In this document: in pieces, positions 49,577 to 58,586 of the stretch | Layout of the letters: each line of letters starts with the position of its first letter | Position numbering within the stretch: the first letter of the stretch is position 1 | From: JBCCGR01 sp039029195 | Lineage (GTDB): Bacteria; Pseudomonadota; Alphaproteobacteria; Rhizobiales; Rhizobiaceae | Length of the DNA: 64,000 nucleotides | Direction: 5' to 3' | Assembly (NCBI GenBank): GCA_039029195.1 | Contig: JBCCGR010000021.1 | Location: forward strand, 13,048-77,047 | Notes under the pieces: model-generated | What the model was told of the DNA's origin: nothing | The model's database searches: none | What the model saw: only the letters and a program-made list of their open reading frames with translations | Position numbers and translations under genes: made by a program

Positions 49577-50393
49577 AGCCAAAACATTTACTCGGCCCAA
49601 GAATTTTCAATGGGATCCGCCTTCTGACGTGCTGGCCAAATGGGCTGAATCGCCGATGGCGGCTGAAGCTGACGATGAAAGCACGATTTCGATCTATGAT
49701 GTGATCGGTGAGGACTTGTGGACCGGTGGTGGATTTACCGCGAAACGGATGGCCGGCGCGCTGCGACGAATTGGTGCCAATGAAGTGACCGTCAACATCA
49801 ACTCGCCTGGTGGCGATATGTTCGAGGGGATTGCGATCTACAACCAGCTTGCCGAGCATCCAGCAAAAGTGAATATCCGCGTAATGGGTTGGGCTGCATC
49901 TGCTGCATCGATCATCGCGATGGCGGGCGATGATATCGAAATGGGACTTGGAACCTTCATGATGGTTCACAATGCCTGGGGTGTGGTTGTTGGAAACCGT
50001 CACGATATGCGGGAGGGTGCCAACCTTTTTGATGAGTTTGATAGTGCTATTGCTGATATTTACGAGGCGCGAACCGGCGCCGATCGGGCGCACATCGAAA
50101 GCCTTATGGATACGGAAACATTCATGGCGCCGTCGACCGCTGTTGATGAAGGGTTTGCCGATCGTGTTGGCGAAAAAGTGGAAACCGAACCTCCTAACGA
50201 TTCCCGTATGAATAGCATCACCGCCAAACGGCGAATGGATGCGCTTCTTGCAAGGCAGGGCCTGCCGCGTGCCGAGCGGCGGCGACTGATGCAGGATGCA
50301 GCCGGTACGCAAAACGCTGCCGGAACGGTCACGCAAAACGCTGACCTTGACCCCGCTGCCCTTCGGCAGCTTCTCGAAACCCTCAAATCCTAA
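49554..50393 (+). CDS. Prohead protease, ClpP/S14 type
   Basis: The 279-residue protein has the ClpP-like core: VNINSPGGDMFEGIAIYNQL, the nucleophile Ser in GWAASAASIIAMAGDDIEMG, the catalytic His in FMMVHNAWGVVVG and ESLMDTETFMAPSTAVDEGF. It processes the capsid scaffold domain during prohead maturation. ATG 49554 has AGGAG upstream. Unlike HK97 gp4 (U35 fold), this head module uses the ClpP-type protease. Confidence 0.9.
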   Translation: MSLRKLPEAKTFTRPKNFQWDPPSDVLAKWAESPMAAEADDESTISIYDVIGEDLWTGGGFTAKRMAGALRRIGANEVTVNINSPGGDMFEGIAIYNQLAEHPAKVNIRVMGWAASAASIIAMAGDDIEMGLGTFMMVHNAWGVVVGNRHDMREGANLFDEFDSAIADIYEARTGADRAHIESLMDTETFMAPSTAVDEGFADRVGEKVETEPPNDSRMNSITAKRRMDALLARQGLPRAERRRLMQDAAGTQNAAGTVTQNADLDPAALRQLLETLKS

Positions 50394-50403
50394 CGAGGAC
50401 ATT

Positions 50404-51816
50404 ATGAAAATGATTTCTTTTGTGGCGATGGCTCTCATCGCCTTGACGGCGCTTGCCTATCCGGCGGCCGCCGCGTCGATTGAGTTTGGTTCCTTTACCA
50501 ATGCGCTTTCCGCATCTATGGATCCGATTGTGGCCATGGGTGTGATGGGTGCTGCGCCGATTGCTGATGGTCGGGTTCGCGGTATTCAAATGGCGCGAGT
50601 TGATGCATCAGACCCAAAGGCCATTCTGGCGGAAATCCAGAAGACGGTTGAGGCGCTGAAAACAGAGCACGAAAAGGAATTGGAGGGTATCAACGCAAAA
50701 TTTGCTGATGTCGTTCAAATGGAAAAGGTGGAGCGCATCAACAACGATATCTCCGAGTTGACCAAAGCGCTTGACGATACGAACAAAGCTATTGCGGCTT
50801 TGCGGGTTGGCGGCGGCGAAAATAATGCTGCCGATCCTGATGTTGTGGCCCACGCCGATGCATTTAGTCGGTTTTTCCGCAAGGGTGTTGATGCAGGTCT
50901 CGGTGACCTTGAGGTTAAAGCATCGTTGACTACGCAATCTGATCCCGACGGCGGGTATCTTGTTCCGGTTGAAACCGAGCAAACTATCGAGCGTGTGTTG
51001 GGAGTGGTCTCCAGATTTCGAACGTTGGCTGGGTCTATGTCGGTCTCGACGGATACCTACAAAAAACTTGTCAACATGGGCGGCTCTACTTCGGGCTGGG
51101 TTGGCGAAGAGGAGTCACGGGAGGAGACTGAAACACCGAAATTGCGAGAAATCATCATCAATACGGCAGAGCTTTATGCTCAACCGGCAGCAACGCAGAA
51201 ATCTCTGGACGATATGCGCATCGATGTTGCCGCCTGGTTGGCTGACGAGGTCTCGATCGAATTTTCCGAACAGGAAGGGGCTGCGTTCATCACTGGTGAC
51301 GGAGTGAGCAAGCCGCGTGGAATCCTTGCCTATGACAAGGTCGCTAACGGTTCTTACGCCTGGGGCAAAGTCGGGTTTGAGGTCACGGGCGCGGCGTCCG
51401 GTTTTGCTTCATCCAATCCAGCGGATGCGCTTATCGATCTTTATTATGCTCTGAAGTCGGGTTACCGAAATGGGGCCTCGTGGCTGACTTCGGATGCGGT
51501 GATGAAGGACATTCGCAAGATGAAAGATGGCGACGGGAACTACCTCTGGGCGCCGCCCGCTACGGCGGAGATGCCGTCGACTATCCTCGGCAAACCGGTG
51601 GAAACAGATGACAACATGCCTGGTCTGGGCGCTAATGCCTATCCCGTCGCATTTGGCAACTTCAAACGAGCCTATCTGATTGTCGATCGCGTCGGTATTC
51701 GCGTGCTGCGAGATCCTTTCACCAGCAAACCAAATGTGAAGTTCTATACCACCAAGCGCGTCGGCGGCGGAGTGATCAACTTCGAGGCTTACAAGCTTCT
51801 GAAGTGTTCAACCTGA
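50404..51816 (+). CDS. Major capsid protein (HK97 fold) with hydrophobic N-terminus
   Basis: The 470-residue precursor has a delta-domain coiled coil (KAILAEIQKTVEALKTEHEK through ELTKALDDTNKAIAAL), then the mature HK97-fold capsid beginning about residue 175 (ASLTTQSDPDGGYLVPVETE) with conserved EQEGAAFITGDGVSKPRGIL and FYTTKRVGGGVINFEAYK. The N-terminus MKMISFVAMALIALTALAYP then AAAA looks like a Sec signal peptide, which is unexpected. GAGGAC precedes the ATG; an internal ATG at 50590 would give a conventional precursor. Confidence 0.9.
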   Translation: MKMISFVAMALIALTALAYPAAAASIEFGSFTNALSASMDPIVAMGVMGAAPIADGRVRGIQMARVDASDPKAILAEIQKTVEALKTEHEKELEGINAKFADVVQMEKVERINNDISELTKALDDTNKAIAALRVGGGENNAADPDVVAHADAFSRFFRKGVDAGLGDLEVKASLTTQSDPDGGYLVPVETEQTIERVLGVVSRFRTLAGSMSVSTDTYKKLVNMGGSTSGWVGEEESREETETPKLREIIINTAELYAQPAATQKSLDDMRIDVAAWLADEVSIEFSEQEGAAFITGDGVSKPRGILAYDKVANGSYAWGKVGFEVTGAASGFASSNPADALIDLYYALKSGYRNGASWLTSDAVMKDIRKMKDGDGNYLWAPPATAEMPSTILGKPVETDDNMPGLGANAYPVAFGNFKRAYLIVDRVGIRVLRDPFTSKPNVKFYTTKRVGGGVINFEAYKLLKCST

Positions 51817-51834
51817 TCCGCATTTGCTGACAGT

Positions 51835-51859
51835 CAACGGCCCATGCAGTGGGCCGTTG
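51835..51859. terminator. Hairpin after the capsid gene
   Basis: CAACGGCCCA (51835-51844), loop TGCAG, TGGGCCGTTG (51850-51859): 10 perfect pairs, 19 bp after the capsid stop. The T tract is weak, so it may stabilise the abundant capsid mRNA or attenuate rather than fully terminate. Confidence 0.65.
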
Positions 51860-51916
51860 CAACGATTTCCTATCCATAGCGCATTTGAATTTGCGCCAAC
51901 CTGAAAGGGCAATCCC

Positions 51917-52354
51917 ATGAAGGATATGCACTCTGCAATCACGGCTGTGCTGGCGATCGGCGCTGCCGTTCACACGGCGGACAACACGCCTGCGGCCATC
52001 GACCTACAGGGCTACAACGCGGCAGAAATTCTGCTGAACATCGGTGTTGGTGGAATCACGTTCAGTGGGACCAACAAGGTCGAGTTTGTTCTGACGCACT
52101 CCGATGATGATAGCACTTACGCCAATGTGACGGATGCCGATATCCTCGGTGTTTCGAGTATTAGTGACGGGATCATCAAATCATTGACGTCTGCGCACGC
52201 TTCGGCTGCGGTTTATCGATTCGGTTACAAAGGTGGCAAACGCTATCTGAAACTCCTTGCAGATTTCTCTGGAACCCACGGCACCGGTACGCCAATTGCC
52301 GCCGTGGTTCTGAAGTCCGAAGGCTACGACAGCCCTCAGGCTGATCAGGCGTAG
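51917..52354 (+). CDS. Putative head decoration/structural protein
   Basis: A 145-residue beta-rich protein (EILLNIGVGGITFSGTNKVE, YRFGYKGGKRYLKLLADFSG) of a type often found just after the capsid gene in HK97-like phages. Decoration or head-completion is inferred from position only. No export signal; KG-rich strands suggest a virion structural role. Confidence 0.6.
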   Translation: MKDMHSAITAVLAIGAAVHTADNTPAAIDLQGYNAAEILLNIGVGGITFSGTNKVEFVLTHSDDDSTYANVTDADILGVSSISDGIIKSLTSAHASAAVYRFGYKGGKRYLKLLADFSGTHGTGTPIAAVVLKSEGYDSPQADQA

Positions 52355-52418
52355 CTGAGGGCGGCAGTCAATGTGGGTGGCGGGACCCGTGCCCGCTGCC
52401 ATCTAAGGGAGAATTAAC

Positions 52419-52589
52419 ATGAGAGCTAAAGTCAAAGTCGAATTTCAAGGGTGCCCTGACGGCGAGTTGCATCCCAGGGTTTTTAAGATAGGTGAGATTG
52501 GCACCGGCTCGCTGGCCCGTGTGGCTATTGAGAACAAATGGGCTTTGCCTGTGAGAAAATCACAGGGCAAGAAAGCTGACGATAAATAG
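52419..52589 (+). CDS. Small 56-residue phage protein
   Basis: A 56-residue basic protein (MRAKVKVEFQGCPDGELHPR, ending QGKKADDK) with GGGAG upstream of the ATG and 3 bp before the connector gene. Proteins of this size are common between capsid and connector genes. Role unknown. Confidence 0.55.
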   Translation: MRAKVKVEFQGCPDGELHPRVFKIGEIGTGSLARVAIENKWALPVRKSQGKKADDK

Positions 52590-52592
52590 ATA

Positions 52593-53180
52593 ATGCTCCG
52601 CCCGGTTCTGATAACGGCGCCCGACTCACCCATCGTCAATCTCGGTGATCTGAAGGCGTGGTGCCGCGCTGACTACGCCGATGATGACAGTCTACTCACG
52701 GCGCTTGAGGTTGCAGCGGTGTCTCGGATGGATGGCTGGTCCGGGATTCTTGGCCGATGCCTGTTGACGCAGACTTGGCGGGTGGACCGGGCGGGGTGGC
52801 CATCCGATCGGGCGCAGGAACTGCCTTTCCCGGATGTCGGCTCTGTCACTGTAAAATACTTCGATACTGACAATGTCGAGCAGGTTGTATCTTCGTCAAA
52901 TTATGAACTGCTGGAAGGTGTGAGTGGCGGGTTTATCAGGTTCTTACCAACCTTTGATTCACCGGCAATAAACAGCGATCGAAGTGATGCGGTTCGCATT
53001 GAGGTGACCGCCGGATATGGCGATGCATCGGCGGTGCCCGCGCCGCTTGTAACGGCAATCAAAATGCTGGTGGCTCACTGGTACGAGAACAGAGAGGCTG
53101 TGGTCGTGGGTTCGGCGTCTACGGAGGTCCCGATGACAGTCGCAGCGCTTATTGCGCCATACAGACGGAGTTTACTCTGA
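52593..53180 (+). CDS. Head-tail connector (gp6-like)
   Basis: The 195-residue helical protein (NLGDLKAWCRADYADDDSLL, TALEVAAVSRMDGWSGILGR, and a C-terminal APLVTAIKMLVAHWYENREA) matches the HK97 gp6-like adaptor family that sits under the portal. The stop overlaps the next start by one base. Confidence 0.82.
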   Translation: MLRPVLITAPDSPIVNLGDLKAWCRADYADDDSLLTALEVAAVSRMDGWSGILGRCLLTQTWRVDRAGWPSDRAQELPFPDVGSVTVKYFDTDNVEQVVSSSNYELLEGVSGGFIRFLPTFDSPAINSDRSDAVRIEVTAGYGDASAVPAPLVTAIKMLVAHWYENREAVVVGSASTEVPMTVAALIAPYRRSLL

Positions 53181-53518
53181 TGGGCGCGGGTAAGCTTCGC
53201 GAACGCATCACGATCCAACGAAACGCGCCTGGTGCGGAAGATACGTTTGGGGCCGCAACGGATGGTTGGGCGGACTTCTACACGTGTTGGGCTCAGCGGG
53301 TTGATCTGAGCGATTCCGAGCGCGAGGTGGTTGATCAGGTGCAGGCATCCTTGATGGTGCGATTCACGGTTCGGGCTTGCACGGAATCTCGGTCAATCAC
53401 ACCAAAAGACCGCATCAACCATGATGGTTTGACGTGGCAGATCCACGGCGTGAAGCCAGCCGCTAAAAATCGTCAGGCCTATATCGAAATTCGCGCCAGC
53501 GCCGGAACGGACGGTTGA
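53180..53518 (+). CDS. Head-tail adaptor/head closure protein
   Basis: The 112-residue protein (MGAGKLRERITIQRNAPGAE, then YTCWAQRVDLSDSEREVVDQ and PKDRINHDGLTWQIHGVKPA) fits the phage head-tail adaptor (SPP1 gp16-like) family that closes the portal channel. One-base overlap with the gp6-like gene. Confidence 0.85.
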   Translation: MGAGKLRERITIQRNAPGAEDTFGAATDGWADFYTCWAQRVDLSDSEREVVDQVQASLMVRFTVRACTESRSITPKDRINHDGLTWQIHGVKPAAKNRQAYIEIRASAGTDG

Positions 53519-53964
53519 AAACCAAAATCACAGTTGACGGGTTTCGCGATGTTGAGCGGGCACTTGCCGGGCTTGAAAAAGAGGTCAGTCGCCGATCTGT
53601 TGCGCGCAGCGCCTTGAAAAAGGGTGGTGCAGTCTTCGCCTCAACAGCCCGTCGCTTGTCTCCAATTGATGACGGTGCGCTTCGCCGGTCTATTGGCGTT
53701 GGCACCAAGCTCGACAAGGCGGCAAGGGCAGGTCATGTGCGCAAGGATCCGGTTGAGGTTTTTGCCGGCGCGGGTCCGGTTCCTCAAGCCGTTCAACAGG
53801 AATTTGGCAACGAAAACCATCCGGCCCAGCCCTTCATGCGACCGGCATGGGACAGTCAAAAGGATTGGGCATTGGCGGCCATTCAAAACGAATTGGAAGA
53901 CGCGACCGATCGCGCCATCAAGCGGCAGGTGAAGCGCAACGCCAAGAAAAAGGCGCGGCGCTAA
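53515..53964 (+). CDS. HK97 gp10-like tail component
   Basis: The 149-residue basic protein (KTKITVDGFRDVERALAGLE, AGPVPQAVQQEFGNENHPAQ, PFMRPAWDSQKD) has the gp10 family signature EFGN...HPAQPFMRPA. It begins with TTG 53515, overlapping the preceding stop, with GGAACGG upstream; no ATG is available. It belongs to the neck/tail completion set. Confidence 0.85.
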   Translation: MKTKITVDGFRDVERALAGLEKEVSRRSVARSALKKGGAVFASTARRLSPIDDGALRRSIGVGTKLDKAARAGHVRKDPVEVFAGAGPVPQAVQQEFGNENHPAQPFMRPAWDSQKDWALAAIQNELEDATDRAIKRQVKRNAKKKARR

Positions 53965-53970
53965 ATCTCC

Positions 53971-54369
53971 ATGGAAGAGGCGCTCATTTCGCTGCTTCGC
54001 GACGATGCTTCTGTGTCTTCGCATCTGGGCGCACGCATTCATTGGGTGCGTCGACCCCAAGGGGAAAGCGCTTATCCGACCTGTGTTTTGGCCGTCGCTT
54101 CGTCCAACACCGGCATTCACAGCAAAGGGTCAGACGGGCTTTCTCAGTCTCGGGTTCAGGTGGATGTTTATGGTCGGCGGTATGGGGATGCGAAGCTGGC
54201 AATCCGCGCCATTCACACTTTGATGCACGGCTATCGCGGCACGGTTGGCGGCGTTTCATTCAAGCGCTGCTCAATGGAAACCGAACGCGATCTTACAGAC
54301 CGAGAAAACAATGACGATGTTCGCTTGTTTCGTGTGACAGCGGACATTTTGATCTGGCACACGCAATAG
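53971..54369 (+). CDS. DUF3168 tail completion/terminator protein
   Basis: The 132-residue protein (MEEALISLLRDDASVSSHLG, RIHWVRRPQGESAYPTCVLA, SRVQVDVYGRRYGDAKLAIR) matches DUF3168, the tail terminator family in siphoviruses and GTAs. Position between gp10-like and tail tube genes agrees. Confidence 0.88.
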   Translation: MEEALISLLRDDASVSSHLGARIHWVRRPQGESAYPTCVLAVASSNTGIHSKGSDGLSQSRVQVDVYGRRYGDAKLAIRAIHTLMHGYRGTVGGVSFKRCSMETERDLTDRENNDDVRLFRVTADILIWHTQ

Positions 54370-54378
54370 GAGGCCATT

Positions 54379-54795
54379 ATGGCAGACACTGGCTTTGATA
54401 TCGGATTTGAGCGATCCGATGACGCCACAGCAGGGGGAACATTTGCCGCCGTTGGCAATGTGATGGAGGCTTCACCACCATCTGTGTCGCGCGATACTGT
54501 GGAGACCACCCATTCCAAGTCAACGGAAGCTTGGCGTGAGTTTATCGGCGGTTTGAAAGATGCTGGTGAAGCGTCGGTGACACTTCAATATGATCCGGGC
54601 GCAAGCGCAATTGCATCCCTGTATAGCGATTTGAACACAGACACGCCGGGTTATTACAAATTGATTTTCCCGGATGCGACCGAGTGGGGTCTTCCGGCTT
54701 TGGTAACCGGCATCGAGCCTGGTACGCCCATTGACAATCTGATGACCGTTGTCGTCACCTTCAAGGTGACCGGCAAGCCAGGGTGGATTGCGTAA
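54379..54795 (+). CDS. Major tail (tube) protein
   Basis: The 138-residue protein (MADTGFDIGFERSDDATAGG, DTVETTHSKSTEAWREFIGG, DAGEASVTLQYDPGASAIAS) has the tail-tube fold pattern with the TTHS...W(R/K)EFI.GL(K/V) segment. It polymerises into the tail tube. Preceded by GGAGG; the stop overlaps the next start (TAATG). Confidence 0.85.
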   Translation: MADTGFDIGFERSDDATAGGTFAAVGNVMEASPPSVSRDTVETTHSKSTEAWREFIGGLKDAGEASVTLQYDPGASAIASLYSDLNTDTPGYYKLIFPDATEWGLPALVTGIEPGTPIDNLMTVVVTFKVTGKPGWIA

Positions 54796-55136
54796 TGGCT
54801 GGTTCCGGCAAGGTCCGGTTTGAGGCGCTCGGCGAAGACTGGGCGCTGAAATGTTCGACAAATGCGATCTGCGAAATGGAAGAGCGGAGCGGTCTACCTT
54901 TCAAAGAGTTGGGGCTGTCGCTCGCCGAGCCAGAAAAAATGAAGTTTAGCACGCTGCGCCTTATGGTTCTCAGTCTGCTGAAAGGTGATGGATCGAAATC
55001 GGTTTCACTCGAACGGGCTGGTGCGGTCATCGATGATGTTGGCCTTACAAAGATCGTGCCGATGATGGCTGAAGCGATCCAGATGGCGTTTCCGGAAGTT
55101 CCTGACGAGGGTGAAGCCAGCGTGGGGGAGGGGTAA
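54795..55136 (+). CDS. Tail assembly chaperone, upstream frame (GTA gp11-like)
   Basis: A 113-residue protein (KVRFEALGEDWALKCSTNAI, CEMEERSGLPFKELGLSLAE) like GTA gp11 and lambda gpG-type chaperones. It ends SVGEG at a G-rich run, GTG GGG GAG GGG TAA (55122-55136), where a -1 shift would join it to the frame ending at 55462. Confidence 0.78.
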   Translation: MAGSGKVRFEALGEDWALKCSTNAICEMEERSGLPFKELGLSLAEPEKMKFSTLRLMVLSLLKGDGSKSVSLERAGAVIDDVGLTKIVPMMAEAIQMAFPEVPDEGEASVGEG

Positions 55137-55462
55137 GCGGCCCCATTGATTGGGCGCCGCAGATCCAAAACTGGATTGCGCACGGGCTTGACCATGATCT
55201 GTTCTGGCGGCTCACACCACGCCAGATCTCGACGGTTCTCGCGGGCGCTGGCCAGCGCTTTTTCCGCCTTCAGGAATTGGCTTACTACAATGCGTGGTTT
55301 TCCGGAGCATTCAGCCAGCCTTACGAAAAGAACCGCTTTCCCAAGTATGACAGTCACGCGCCGAAGCGCGATCTGGCGCCGTCCCAACGGCAAGACTGGC
55401 GCACCATCAAACACATGGTTGAACTCTGGAACGCTGCCGCCGGCGGCGATGTGAGGCAATAG
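55133..55462 (+). CDS. Tail assembly chaperone, downstream -1 frame (no start codon of its own)
   Basis: About 109 codons in the -1 frame relative to the upstream chaperone: IDWAPQIQNWIAHGLDHDLF, RLTPRQISTVLAGAGQRFFR, AYYNAWFSGAFSQPYEKNRF and a C-terminal DWRTIKHMVELWNAA. The PRQ...A..R segment is typical of the T extension of tail chaperones. The frame is open from 55120 but has no ATG, GTG or TTG before the conserved part; the first TTG (55277) would remove half of it. Expression by frameshift from 54795 is therefore most likely. Confidence 0.72.
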   Translation, partial: VSGPIDWAPQIQNWIAHGLDHDLFWRLTPRQISTVLAGAGQRFFRLQELAYYNAWFSGAFSQPYEKNRFPKYDSHAPKRDLAPSQRQDWRTIKHMVELWNAAAGGDVRQ

Positions 55463-55465
55463 ACT

Positions 55466-57322
55466 TTGGCATCAAACGCTGTCATCGGCGCATTGCGCAT
55501 CAATCTCGGCATGAACAGCGCCGAGTTTCACACCAAATCCAAGGGTGTGAACAAAGGGCTTGATCGTCTTGAGCGGAAGGTCAAGGGCGTTGCAAAGGCC
55601 GTTGCTGCGGCGGGCGCGGCCATGGCGGCATCACTTTCGACCGCCTTTGTTGGTCTGGCGAAGCATGCCGACGATATGACGAAAACCGCCCAGAAAATCG
55701 GCATTCCGGTCGAGGAGCTGTCGAAACTGGCGCACGCGGCGGACCTCTCCGGAGTGAGTTTCCAATCACTTCAGAATGCAGTTGGCAGGCTGTCGCAAAA
55801 CATCACCGATTCCATCACAGGCATGGCAACGGAAGGGTCTCGGGCTCTGGAAAGTCTTGGCATCTCTCTCAAGGATGCGAGTGGCGCAACGCGCTCCACC
55901 AGTGAAATTATCGGCGATATCGCGGAACGGTTTTCAACCATGCGGGATGGGTCGGAAAAGACCGCAATTGCCATGCGGGTGTTCGGGCGCGCCGGGCGGG
56001 ACATGATCCCGTTACTCAATCAGGGCCGCGATGGCCTTCGCGCGATGACTGATGAGGCACAAAGGCTCGGTCTCGATCTCACTCAACGCACCGGCCAGGC
56101 GGCTGAGCGGTTCAACGACAATCTGACAAGGATGGGGGCCGCGCTCAGGGGCGTGGGGCTGATCGCCCTTGAGCGCATTGCACCCGCGATGGCGGCACTG
56201 ACCGACCGATTGGTGGCAGCGACCACGCAAGGGGGTATGCTCGAAAATGTTGCAAACGTCCTGGCTGGAGCCTTCAACGGGTTGGTGCGGGTCGTGATGG
56301 CTGTCATCAACAACATGGATATTCTGGTTCAGTGGTTCAAAGTTTTTGTTGCCCTCAAGATCGCGGCTGCCGCACTCAAGATCGGGGTCGCGTTTGTGCA
56401 GATGGCACGGGCCATTCGCACCGCCGGAGTCGTGATGTTTGTATTCAACAAGGTGCGGCGCGCGAGCATGTTGGGGCTGATCGGCATGGCGGCGATTGTC
56501 GCCAAGCTCACCGGAAAACTGGATGACCTCACCGGTTGGATAAAGGAAACCTCCGACCGGGTCTTAAATCTGCTACCGGAAGATGCCGTTTCCAAAATAA
56601 AGGGAACGGCACAAGATCTCTTTGGCGATCTCAATCTTGAAACGGACAATCTCAACAAATCGCTGGAAGCGGTCGGAAACACCGCCAACAAAATCGCTGC
56701 ACCTGTCGGGCGCGCTGCGACCAGTCTCGCGGGCGTGGGAAAGGCGGCAAAGGGTGCGGCGGCAGCCAGTGAAGATGCTTGGGCCGGGCTTCGGAAAGTG
56801 TCGCGCGAAGCGAGCAGTAACGCCGCACCAGCTTTTGACAACTTACAGTTTACCTATGATTCCTGGATTGATAGCGCGGTTGATGGAACGTTCAGGCTGA
56901 ACCACGCGCTCAAGGATCTCGCAAAACAACTGTCGGCGACCTTTGCCAAAAACTCTTTAAAGTCGATTTTTAGTATCGGCACCGGCAAGAAATTCAGTTT
57001 CAGCTCGCTGTTCGCCGGGTTCTTCGCCGAGGGTGGCACGATTCCATCCGGTCAATTCGGGGTGGTGGGCGAAGCCGGCGAGCCGGAGCTGGTCACCGGC
57101 CCCGCAACGGTTACCCCATTGAACAAATTGATGGGCGGCGGTGTCGCCGAAACCATCCGGATTGATATTCGCACGGATGAGGCATTCATGAACGCGCAGA
57201 CCGACCGGCGCATTCGCACCGCATCCGGTCAGATCATTGCGGTGAGTGTGCAGCAGTCGCAGGAAGTCATGCGCAACGACATCGGCAATATCATGGCGAA
57301 CGAACAGGCGCGCAATCAGTGA
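55466..57322 (+). CDS. Tail tape measure protein
   Basis: The 618-residue protein starts at TTG 55466 (GAGG upstream) with VIGALRINLGMNSAEFHTKS, a helical N-terminus and RTGQAAERFNDNLTRMGAAL, then hydrophobic helices at about residues 285-345 (VMAVINNMDILVQWFKVFVA) and a C-terminus with FFAEGGTIPSGQFGVVGEAG. Tape measure length sets tail length; 618 residues predicts a fairly short siphovirus-type tail. Confidence 0.9.
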   Translation: MASNAVIGALRINLGMNSAEFHTKSKGVNKGLDRLERKVKGVAKAVAAAGAAMAASLSTAFVGLAKHADDMTKTAQKIGIPVEELSKLAHAADLSGVSFQSLQNAVGRLSQNITDSITGMATEGSRALESLGISLKDASGATRSTSEIIGDIAERFSTMRDGSEKTAIAMRVFGRAGRDMIPLLNQGRDGLRAMTDEAQRLGLDLTQRTGQAAERFNDNLTRMGAALRGVGLIALERIAPAMAALTDRLVAATTQGGMLENVANVLAGAFNGLVRVVMAVINNMDILVQWFKVFVALKIAAAALKIGVAFVQMARAIRTAGVVMFVFNKVRRASMLGLIGMAAIVAKLTGKLDDLTGWIKETSDRVLNLLPEDAVSKIKGTAQDLFGDLNLETDNLNKSLEAVGNTANKIAAPVGRAATSLAGVGKAAKGAAAASEDAWAGLRKVSREASSNAAPAFDNLQFTYDSWIDSAVDGTFRLNHALKDLAKQLSATFAKNSLKSIFSIGTGKKFSFSSLFAGFFAEGGTIPSGQFGVVGEAGEPELVTGPATVTPLNKLMGGGVAETIRIDIRTDEAFMNAQTDRRIRTASGQIIAVSVQQSQEVMRNDIGNIMANEQARNQ

Positions 57323-57999
57323 CCGATCTGGTCTGGCCTGCCGGAGTGCTGCCGCCCCGCGCCCCGCGTTATTCCATTCGCTATCAGACCCGGCGCGGAC
57401 CACAATCCTTTGAAGGGGTTTCCCAGGTGGTGGCGTCCAATGCGGCCTTTTGGGTGGTCACGTTTGCCACAATCCCCATTGCCACCGCTGAACAGGTGAA
57501 GGCCTGGCGCGCCATGTCCATGGGCTGTGCCGGTCGGCGAAACCCGATCCTGTTGCCCGTCATCAGCGCCATTGCGCCCTTGCCGGTCGGGGCAACGCCG
57601 GTGGTGCCGGTGCCCCATTCGGATGGCACCTATTTCAGCGACGGATCCGGCTATGTGGGCACCAACAATGATGTGGTGCTTGCCGGTGCCATTGTGGTTG
57701 GCGCGACAACGGCAAGGGTTACCCAATCCTTTGGTGGTCTGCTTGAACCGGGGCAGGATTTTTCCATTGGCGAGCGGCTTTACCGCATCAACACTGTGGC
57801 CGCCGTTACCGACAGCGCGACAGATTATGACATCTCTTTCATGCCGCCGGCGCGGGAGGCGGCGCTTGCTGGTGTGCGGATGGAATTTGACAAGCCGGTC
57901 ATCAAAGCACGTTTGAAAACAGACAACGCCATGGATGATCCGTTTGATCTTTTGCGCTTTGCCACACCGACCGTTGAGTTCGTGGAAGATCTCACATGA
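57319..57999 (+). CDS. Minor tail protein, distal-tail position
   Basis: A 226-residue beta-rich protein (APRYSIRYQTRRGPQSFEGV, FWVVTFATIPIATAEQVKAW, FLLP-like repeats) directly after the tape measure, the place of distal-tail or baseplate hub proteins. No specific family is certain. ATGA-type overlaps at both ends. Confidence 0.62.
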   Translation: MTDLVWPAGVLPPRAPRYSIRYQTRRGPQSFEGVSQVVASNAAFWVVTFATIPIATAEQVKAWRAMSMGCAGRRNPILLPVISAIAPLPVGATPVVPVPHSDGTYFSDGSGYVGTNNDVVLAGAIVVGATTARVTQSFGGLLEPGQDFSIGERLYRINTVAAVTDSATDYDISFMPPAREAALAGVRMEFDKPVIKARLKTDNAMDDPFDLLRFATPTVEFVEDLT

Positions 58000-58586
58000 G
58001 TTTCTACACCGCCAGTGAGATTGACACACTTTCAAGTGGCACGGTGCGGGTGGATCTGCTGATGGAGATGCAATTCACCTCCACCACTGTCTATGTGTGG
58101 AACGGCATGCATGCGTTTGAAAGCGGCAGTCGCACATGGCAGCCGTTGAAAGGGCAGGCCCAGGTGGGGCGCATTCCATCGGTCAATGGCGGCAAGTCCG
58201 CCGCGCTTGAGGTTTCGCTTTCCGGTGTGCCGGATCAGCAACCGGATTTCCTGCGCCTTGCACTTGAGGAAACCCCAGAGGCCAATCAGCAAAAGGCGCT
58301 TCTCTATCTCCAGCTTTGGGATGAGGCCCTGCAGCCGACCGGTGCGCCTGTGCCGATCTTTTCCGGCTATATGCAGCCCCCTCGCATGTCGAAGCTGCCA
58401 TCCGATGAAGACACGCCACCAGTGGAAACCATCCGGCTGAAGATCGAGAACGCGTTCTACAATCGGTCTCGCCCAACCTTTGGACGGTTGACCGACAGCG
58501 ATCAAAAATCCCGTCACGCGGGTGACCAGTCGATCGAGTTCATCGCCGAGCTGGTCAACAAGACCTTTACCTATCCGGACTATTGA
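57996..58586 (+). CDS. Minor tail protein
   Basis: A 196-residue beta-rich protein (VRVDLLMEMQFTSTTVYVWN, KSAALEVSLSGVPDQQPDFL, PVPIFSGYMQPPRMSKL), found in the position of DUF2163-like or gp13-like tail-tip proteins. The C-terminal KIENAFYNRSRPTFGRLTDS is conserved in many alphaproteobacterial prophages. Role in the tail tip is inferred. Confidence 0.6.
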   Translation: MSFYTASEIDTLSSGTVRVDLLMEMQFTSTTVYVWNGMHAFESGSRTWQPLKGQAQVGRIPSVNGGKSAALEVSLSGVPDQQPDFLRLALEETPEANQQKALLYLQLWDEALQPTGAPVPIFSGYMQPPRMSKLPSDEDTPPVETIRLKIENAFYNRSRPTFGRLTDSDQKSRHAGDQSIEFIAELVNKTFTYPDY

